This document shows, in pieces, positions 59,344-64,000 of a stretch of DNA of 64,000 nucleotides (position 1 is the first letter of the stretch; each line of letters opens with the position of its first letter). The notes under the pieces were generated by a model, which saw only the letters and a list, made by a program, of their open reading frames with translations, was not told the DNA's origin and searched no databases. Both the position numbers and the translations under genes were made by a program. This stretch comes from Streptomyces parvulus (GTDB lineage Bacteria; Actinomycetota; Actinomycetes; Streptomycetales; Streptomycetaceae). The stretch covers positions 62,001 through 126,000 of the forward strand of contig NZ_BMRX01000011.1 in assembly GCF_014648855.1 (NCBI RefSeq). Direction: 5' to 3'.

Positions 59344-60792
59344 TCACTGGTGCTTGTAGTGCTTGATCGACGAGTCCTTGGCGGCGTCGTCGGCGAAGCC
59401 CTGGATCTTCTTGATGGTCTCGGCCGGAGTCATCCGGCCCGCCATCATCTCGCCCAGGCAGCCGACGCCGATCTTCTCCTTCTGGAGCTGCACGTACCAG
59501 TCCTGCATCCGCGGGTTCACCACGTTGCTGCCGGCCAGCTCCAGCGCCGCCACGCCGGACTTGAGGCCCGGGGTCAGCTCGATGCCGTCGGTGCCGCCGT
59601 TGTAGGCGCTGAGCGACTTCACCTTGCTGGTGAAGTTCTTCGAGGACGCCTCGCTGAGCATGACGCGCAGCTGCTCCATGCCGCCGGCGCCGTTGGCCGC
59701 CTTGGCCGGGACGATGAAGGGCTCGCCGCCGGAGGCCCACATGGTGCCGAAGGGCATCTTGTCGCTGTCGTCGATGCCGGGCGGGGCGGAGACGGCGAGG
59801 TCGAAGTCGGCGGGGATGACCTTGGCGGACTCGTTCTCCACCCAGGAGCCGTTGGGGATGAACAGGGCCTTGCCCTTGGCCCAGGCGGTCTGCGACTGGA
59901 TGTGGTCCAGGCCGGGGGTGCCCTTGAGGATGTACCCCTTCTTGTACAGCTCGTACCAGGCCTCGAAGACCGTCTTGACCGCCGGGTGCTTCCAGGCGTT
60001 CGGCTCCAGGTTGTCGATGGCGTCCAGCACCTCGACACCGCCGACCTTGGCGATCATCGGGGACATCGAGAAGGGGATGTAGTACGGGTACTTGCCCGCG
60101 TACGTCCAGCCCGCCATGCCCTTCTTCTTGGCCTTCTCGCAGACCGCGAGCATCTCGTCCCAGGTCTTCGGGTACTCCGCGTCCAGCGAGTCGAGCGCCT
60201 TCTGCGAGTACCAGTTCCCGTAGACCGTGTACGCGTAGTACAGGATCCAGACCGGTTCGCCGTCGAACTGGCCCATTTCCACGATGCCGGGGCGCAGCGT
60301 GTCGCGGACCTTCTTGTTCGGGTCGTCGTAGGACGGGGCGTCGAGGAGCGGGGTGAGGTCGGCGAGCTGCTTCTTGCCGACCAGGACGCCCATGTCCATC
60401 TGCTCGGCGCCGGAGTTGTCGACGAGGTCGGGCGGGTTGCCGCCGTTGAAGCGCGGCTGGAGGGTCGACTGGATCTTCTGGGTGGCGGAGAACTTCACCT
60501 CGGCCTTCGGGAAGGCCTTCTCGTACAGCTTCACGGCGTCCTCGGCGTACTCCTTGCCGAAGCCGCCGTCGAAGAGGACGAATTCCATCTTGGCGCTGTC
60601 GTTGACCGCGAGAGGGTTCTTCGCGGACTTCTCGCCCGCCTGGGCCTTCTCCTGGTCGTCCCCGCCGCCGCTCGCGCAGGCGGAGAGGAAGCCCATGGCC
60701 GGTACGGAGATCAGGCCGAGCGCCGCGGAGCGCTTGATCAGATCGCGGCGGCCGACGCCCGTTCCATTGTTCTCGGCGGAAGTGGATCCCAT
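59344..60792 (-). CDS. ngcE: Sugar-binding lipoprotein NgcE-like (Tat-type signal)
   Basis: A 482-aa extracellular solute-binding protein. The signal contains a twin-arginine motif GRRDLIKRSAALG and a lipobox FLSAC, so it is a likely Tat lipoprotein. The type-1 binding fold includes MEFVLFDGGFGKEYAEDAVKLYEKAFPKAEVKF, NGGNPPDLVDNSGA, GEPVWILYYAYTVYGNWY and MWASGGEPFIVPA. I recall the S. coelicolor counterpart (SCO6005) as a chitobiose-binding protein. The ATG at 60792 is preferred over a TTG two codons earlier because GAGGA is 8 nt upstream. No ATP-binding gene is nearby. Confidence 0.9.
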   Translation of the reverse strand: MGSTSAENNGTGVGRRDLIKRSAALGLISVPAMGFLSACASGGGDDQEKAQAGEKSAKNPLAVNDSAKMEFVLFDGGFGKEYAEDAVKLYEKAFPKAEVKFSATQKIQSTLQPRFNGGNPPDLVDNSGAEQMDMGVLVGKKQLADLTPLLDAPSYDDPNKKVRDTLRPGIVEMGQFDGEPVWILYYAYTVYGNWYSQKALDSLDAEYPKTWDEMLAVCEKAKKKGMAGWTYAGKYPYYIPFSMSPMIAKVGGVEVLDAIDNLEPNAWKHPAVKTVFEAWYELYKKGYILKGTPGLDHIQSQTAWAKGKALFIPNGSWVENESAKVIPADFDLAVSAPPGIDDSDKMPFGTMWASGGEPFIVPAKAANGAGGMEQLRVMLSEASSKNFTSKVKSLSAYNGGTDGIELTPGLKSGVAALELAGSNVVNPRMQDWYVQLQKEKIGVGCLGEMMAGRMTPAETIKKIQGFADDAAKDSSIKHYKHQ

Positions 60793-60974
60793 GCTCAAGT
60801 CCTCGCCTTCTCCAGGACTCAGGCGGTGAACCGGATCCTCCCCGGCACCGCGATCGGGTCACGCTGGGTCGTGCAGGAAACGCTGGTACTGCTGTGCTGC
60901 CATCGGAAAAACGGTGCTGCTCGGGCGCTTGGGCGGTTCCTCTTCGCGGCTCCCCCCGCATCCCCCGGTGGCCG

Positions 60975-61007
60975 ACAGGTATAGTCCACTTCCCGCCAGC
61001 GGATCAA
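60975..61007 (-). promoter_or_regulatory. ngcE promoter with overlapping dre-like site
   Basis: On the minus strand, TTGATC (61002-61007) and TATACC (60978-60983) are separated by 18 bp. A dre-like 16-mer (ACAGGTATAGTCCACT, plus-strand 60975-60990) covers the -10. It resembles the ngcE/dasA class of DasR sites. The predicted leader is about 180 nt, and DasR binding there would repress ngcEFG. Confidence 0.5.
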
Positions 61008-61179
61008 GATCGAAAGCAAGGTTGGCGGTACGTCTTTTCCGAGTTGAGACCTCCCGGAAATATGAGTGGCCCGTGCACGCCATGCCGTAAGAATCCCTGG
61101 CATAAGCCCCGAACGCCACATCCAACACCCTTGACATCACATGCCACTTGACCCCTACTGGTCCTTGCGCGGCTGAATT

Positions 61180-61191
61180 GACAACGTTGTC
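61180..61191. promoter_or_regulatory. LacI-type palindromic operator upstream of GH92
   Basis: GACAACGTTGTC is a perfect 12-bp palindrome with the central CG dyad common to LacI-family operators. It ends 26 bp before the GH92 start, next to the GGGAGG-like leader. The regulator is not encoded in this window. Confidence 0.55.
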
Positions 61192-61217
61192 CCACGCGCA
61201 GGGAGGGTGGCCAGGAC

Positions 61218-64000
61218 ATGCAATACAGAGTTCGGCACAGATGGGGTCCGGCGGTCGTGCTGACGACCGCCTTCGCCTTGGCGGCGGGGTCGCAGGGGGC
61301 GGCGGTGGCACTGCCGCAGGCTCCGGCCGGAGCCGACCGGGAGTTCGCCTCCTCGTTCGAGGCGGACGACCCGGCTCCGGACTGGCTCAACACCGTGGAC
61401 ACCGGGGCGGACGGCGGCAAGCGCTCCTCGGGCGTGGACGGCGGGTACACGACCGGCATACCGGGCAACGTCACCGACCACGTGACCGGTGTGCGGGCCA
61501 GCGCCGAGAACACGAACGGCGGCGAGGTCAAGGAGAACCTGGTCGACGGCGAGCCGGGCACCAAGTGGCTCACCTTCGAGAAGACGGGCTGGGTCGAGTT
61601 CGACCTGGACGAGTCGACGAAGATCGCCAAGTACGCCCTCACCTCGGCCAACGACCACGACGAACGCGACCCCGTGGACTGGACGCTGAAGGGCTCGGCG
61701 GACGGCGAGACCTGGCAGACCCTGGACACCCGCTCCGGCGAGTCCTTCGGGGAGCGCTTCCAGACCAAGACGTACGACCTCGCCGAGGCCGCCGAGTACC
61801 AGCACTTCCGGCTGGAGATCACCAAGAACAACGGGGCGGGCGACGCCCTCCAGCTCGCCGACTTCCAGCTGTCCACCGGCGGCGGCGACACCCCGGTCCC
61901 CGAGGACATGCTCTCCCTGGTCGACCGCGGCCCGACCGGCTCGCCGACCGCGAAGTCGGGCGCGGGCTTCACCGGCACGCACGCCCTGCGCTACGCGGGC
62001 CGGCACACCGCCGACGGCCGGGCGTACTCGTACAACAAGGTCTTCGACGTCAACGTGAAGGTCGACCGCCGCAGCGAGCTGTCGTACAAGATCTTCCCGT
62101 CGATGGCCGACGGCGACCTCGACTACGACGCCACGAACGTCTCCGTCGACCTCGCCTTCACCGACGGCACCCACCTGAGCGACCTCAAGGCCACCGACCA
62201 GCACGGGTTCCCGCTCACGCCGCGCGGCCAGGGCGACGCCAAGATCCTCTACGTCAACCAGTGGAACAGCGTCCAGTCGGGCATCGGCTCGGTCGCGGCC
62301 GGCAAGACCGTCGACCGGATCCTGGTGGCGTACGACTCCCCCAAGGGCCCGGCGAAGTTCCGCGGCTGGCTGGACGACGTGAAGATCGAGCGGGCCGCGT
62401 ACGAGCGCCCGAAGGCCCACCTCTCCGACCACGCGCTCACCACTCGCGGCACCAACTCCAGCGGCAGCTTCTCGCGCGGCAACAACTTCCCGGCGACCGC
62501 CGTACCGCATGGCTTCAACTTCTGGACGCCGGTGACCAACGCCGGATCGCTCAGCTGGCTCTACGAGTACGCGCGCGGCAACAACGCGGACAACCTGCCC
62601 ACCCTCCAGGCGTTCAGCGCGAGCCACGAGCCGAGCCCGTGGATGGGCGACCGGCAGACCTTCCAGGTGATGCCCTCGGCCGCGTCCGGCACCCCGGACA
62701 CCGGCCGCGACGCCCGCGAGCTGGCCTTCCGGCACGAGAACGAGACCGCCCGGCCGTACTACTACGGCGTGCGGTTCGAGAACGGCCTCAAGGCCGAGAT
62801 GACGCCGACCGACCACGCGGCGATGATGCGCTTCACCTACCCCGGTGACGACGCGAGCGTGATCTTCGACAACGTCACCGACCAGGCCGGCCTCACCCTG
62901 GACAAGGAGAACGGCACCTTCACCGGCTACTCGGACGTCAAGTCCGGGCTGTCCACCGGTGCCACCCGCCTCTTCGTGTACGGCGAGTTCGACAGCAAGG
63001 TCACCGGCGGCGACTCCAGCGGCGTCAAGGGCCACCTGCGCTTCGACGCGGGCAAGGACCGCGCCGTGACGCTGCGCATCGCGACTTCGCTGATCGGCGT
63101 CGAGCAGGCGAAGGACAACCTGCGCCAGGAGATCCCCGCGCGCGCCTCCTTCGACAAGGTCAAGCGCGACGCCCAGAAGCAGTGGGACGAGGTCCTCGGC
63201 AAGGTCGAGGTCGAGGGCGCCACGCAGGACCAGCTGACCACGCTGTACTCCAGCCTCTACCGGCTGTACCTGTACCCGAACGCCGGCCACGAGAAGGTCG
63301 GCGGGAAGTACAAGTACGCCTCCCCCTTCTCCAAGGCGGTCAAGGAGGACACCCCGACGGAGACCGGCGCCAAGATCGTCGACGGCAAGGTCTACGTCAA
63401 CAACGGCTTCTGGGACACGTACCGGACCACCTGGCCCGCGTACTCCTTCCTCACCCCGTCCAAGGCCGGTGAGCTGGTCGACGGCTTCGTGCAGCACTAC
63501 AAGGACGGCGGCTGGACCTCCCGCTGGTCCTCCCCCGGCTACGCGGACCTGATGACCGGCACCTCCTCCGACGTGGCCTTCGCGGACGCCTACGTCAAGG
63601 GCGTCGACTTCGACGCGAGGGCGGCCTACGACGCGGCCGTCAAGAACGCCACCGTGGTGCCCCCGTCCTCGGGCGTGGGCCGCAAGGGCATGGAGACCTC
63701 GCCGTTCCTCGGCTACACCAGCTCCGAGACGCACGAGGGCCTGTCGTGGGCGCTGGAGGGCTACCTCAACGACTACGGCATCGCCAAGATGGGCGAGAAG
63801 CTCTACAAGGAGACCGGCGAGAAGCGGTACAAAGAGGAGTCGGCGTACTTCCTCAACCGCGCCCAGGACTACGTGAACCTCTTCGACCAGAAGGCCGGCT
63901 TCTTCCAGGGCAAGGACGCGGCGGGCAACTGGCGCGTGGACTCCGAGAAGTACGACCCGCGCGTGTGGGGCTACGACTACACGGAGACCAACGGCTGGGG
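61218..64000 (+). CDS. GH92 alpha-mannosidase with N-terminal F5/8C domain (3' truncated by window)
   Basis: A partial protein of at least 927 aa. A signal peptide RHRWGPAVVLTTAFALAAGS and a propeptide are followed by an F5/8 type C carbohydrate-binding domain (about 80-210; SAENTNGGEVKENLVDGEPGTKWLTF). The GH92 domain starts around residue 395 and includes SSGSFSRGNNFPATAVPHGFNFWTPVTN, FWDTYRTTWPAYSF and SETHEGLSWALEGY. GH92 enzymes are calcium-dependent exo-alpha-mannosidases acting on mannans and N-glycans. The frame is open to the window end without a stop. The ATG at 61218 has GGAGGG about 8 nt upstream. Confidence 0.88.
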   Translation, partial: MQYRVRHRWGPAVVLTTAFALAAGSQGAAVALPQAPAGADREFASSFEADDPAPDWLNTVDTGADGGKRSSGVDGGYTTGIPGNVTDHVTGVRASAENTNGGEVKENLVDGEPGTKWLTFEKTGWVEFDLDESTKIAKYALTSANDHDERDPVDWTLKGSADGETWQTLDTRSGESFGERFQTKTYDLAEAAEYQHFRLEITKNNGAGDALQLADFQLSTGGGDTPVPEDMLSLVDRGPTGSPTAKSGAGFTGTHALRYAGRHTADGRAYSYNKVFDVNVKVDRRSELSYKIFPSMADGDLDYDATNVSVDLAFTDGTHLSDLKATDQHGFPLTPRGQGDAKILYVNQWNSVQSGIGSVAAGKTVDRILVAYDSPKGPAKFRGWLDDVKIERAAYERPKAHLSDHALTTRGTNSSGSFSRGNNFPATAVPHGFNFWTPVTNAGSLSWLYEYARGNNADNLPTLQAFSASHEPSPWMGDRQTFQVMPSAASGTPDTGRDARELAFRHENETARPYYYGVRFENGLKAEMTPTDHAAMMRFTYPGDDASVIFDNVTDQAGLTLDKENGTFTGYSDVKSGLSTGATRLFVYGEFDSKVTGGDSSGVKGHLRFDAGKDRAVTLRIATSLIGVEQAKDNLRQEIPARASFDKVKRDAQKQWDEVLGKVEVEGATQDQLTTLYSSLYRLYLYPNAGHEKVGGKYKYASPFSKAVKEDTPTETGAKIVDGKVYVNNGFWDTYRTTWPAYSFLTPSKAGELVDGFVQHYKDGGWTSRWSSPGYADLMTGTSSDVAFADAYVKGVDFDARAAYDAAVKNATVVPPSSGVGRKGMETSPFLGYTSSETHEGLSWALEGYLNDYGIAKMGEKLYKETGEKRYKEESAYFLNRAQDYVNLFDQKAGFFQGKDAAGNWRVDSEKYDPRVWGYDYTETNGW

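Larger units (their letters stand above)
60793..61217. other. 425-bp divergent region, ngcE / GH92
   Basis: Holds the ngcE promoter with the dre-like site (60975-61007), a TTGACA hexamer for the GH92 side (61131-61136, with a weak TACTGG downstream) and a LacI-type palindrome (61180-61191). The remaining sequence shows no gene. Confidence 0.55.

Noticed and set aside
61148..62848. Plus-strand open frame overlapping the GH92 start
   Set aside because: Wrong frame: the GH92 protein with signal peptide is read from 61218, while this frame gives Arg/Gly-rich sequence.
61155..63734. Long minus-strand open frame under GH92
   Set aside because: Shadow of the GC-rich GH92 coding sequence; composition Val/Gly/Leu-rich without domains.
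1..64000. tRNA, rRNA, CRISPR arrays, transposases, integrases or att sites
   Set aside because: None seen on either strand; direct repeats with spacers and conserved tRNA arms were not found by eye.

Overview
The window is high-GC, strongly codon-biased actinobacterial chromosome. Gene content and order (hemQ/hemG, hemE, DUF3000, rnd, fadA/fadB, a LytR-type LCP protein, dxs, xylFGH with a ROK regulator, ngcEFG) match what I remember of the SCO6004-SCO6050 part of the Streptomyces coelicolor chromosome, read in reverse. That match is from memory and was not searched. Many genes have GTG starts, 4-bp GTGA/ATGA overlaps, or a -10-like hexamer 6-8 nt before the start codon (leaderless mRNAs), all typical of Streptomyces. 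I saw no rRNA, tRNA, CRISPR, insertion sequence or phage genes, and no clear sign of recent transfer.

Layout. 0.2-9.9 kb: mixed housekeeping genes. These are a RibD-C reductase, ZapE/AFG1-like ATPase, a small secreted protein behind an array of 11-bp direct repeats, a beta-carbonic anhydrase coupled to a SulP transporter, an SPFH protein, a Tat-exported PhoX-like protein, a lipoprotein polysaccharide deacetylase, a zinc-ribbon miniprotein, a Pth2-like hydrolase and a GNAT. 10.0-12.3 kb: a DUF692 (MNIO-type) enzyme next to a TIGR04222-like membrane protein. 12.4-18.7 kb: a secreted tripeptidyl aminopeptidase, the haem genes hemQ-hemG, a DUF4349 lipoprotein and a CoA-disulfide-reductase-like flavoprotein. 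19.2-24.6 kb: a tightly overlapping five-gene operon (Fe/2OG dioxygenase, DUF6271 GT-A-like protein, PLP decarboxylase, GNAT, MFS exporter) that looks like a small uncharacterised biosynthetic cluster. 25.0-35.6 kb: a GH3 beta-N-acetylhexosaminidase with two DasR-type (dre) sites, a possible glycosyltransferase, hemE, DUF3000, an atypical response regulator, RNase D and the fatty-acid oxidation pair fadA-fadB. 35.7-45.8 kb: a surface-glycopolymer locus with an SGNH hydrolase, a GT4 glycosyltransferase and three Stealth-family sugar-phosphate transferases (one with its catalytic motifs lost), divergent from an LCP ligase. 45.8-52.3 kb: two paralogous beta-propeller proteins, an NYN-type protein, an amino-acid permease and dxs. 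52.5-64.0 kb: sugar uptake, with xylFGH, its ROK regulator, an ngcEFG-type ABC transporter whose promoter is overlapped by a dre-like site, and a divergent, 3'-truncated GH92 alpha-mannosidase behind a LacI-type palindrome.

How the parts fit. The right third is a sugar-acquisition region (amino sugar, xylose, mannoside) with three kinds of candidate operator: DasR, ROK and LacI. Both binding-protein genes there are followed by a strong intercistronic hairpin, which would favour binding protein over membrane components. The Stealth/GT4/SGNH/LCP set plausibly builds and attaches a phosphodiester-linked wall polysaccharide. The best candidates for an undescribed system are the dioxygenase-DUF6271-decarboxylase-GNAT-MFS operon, the Stealth trio with a built-in pseudoenzyme, and the DUF692/TIGR04222 pair.
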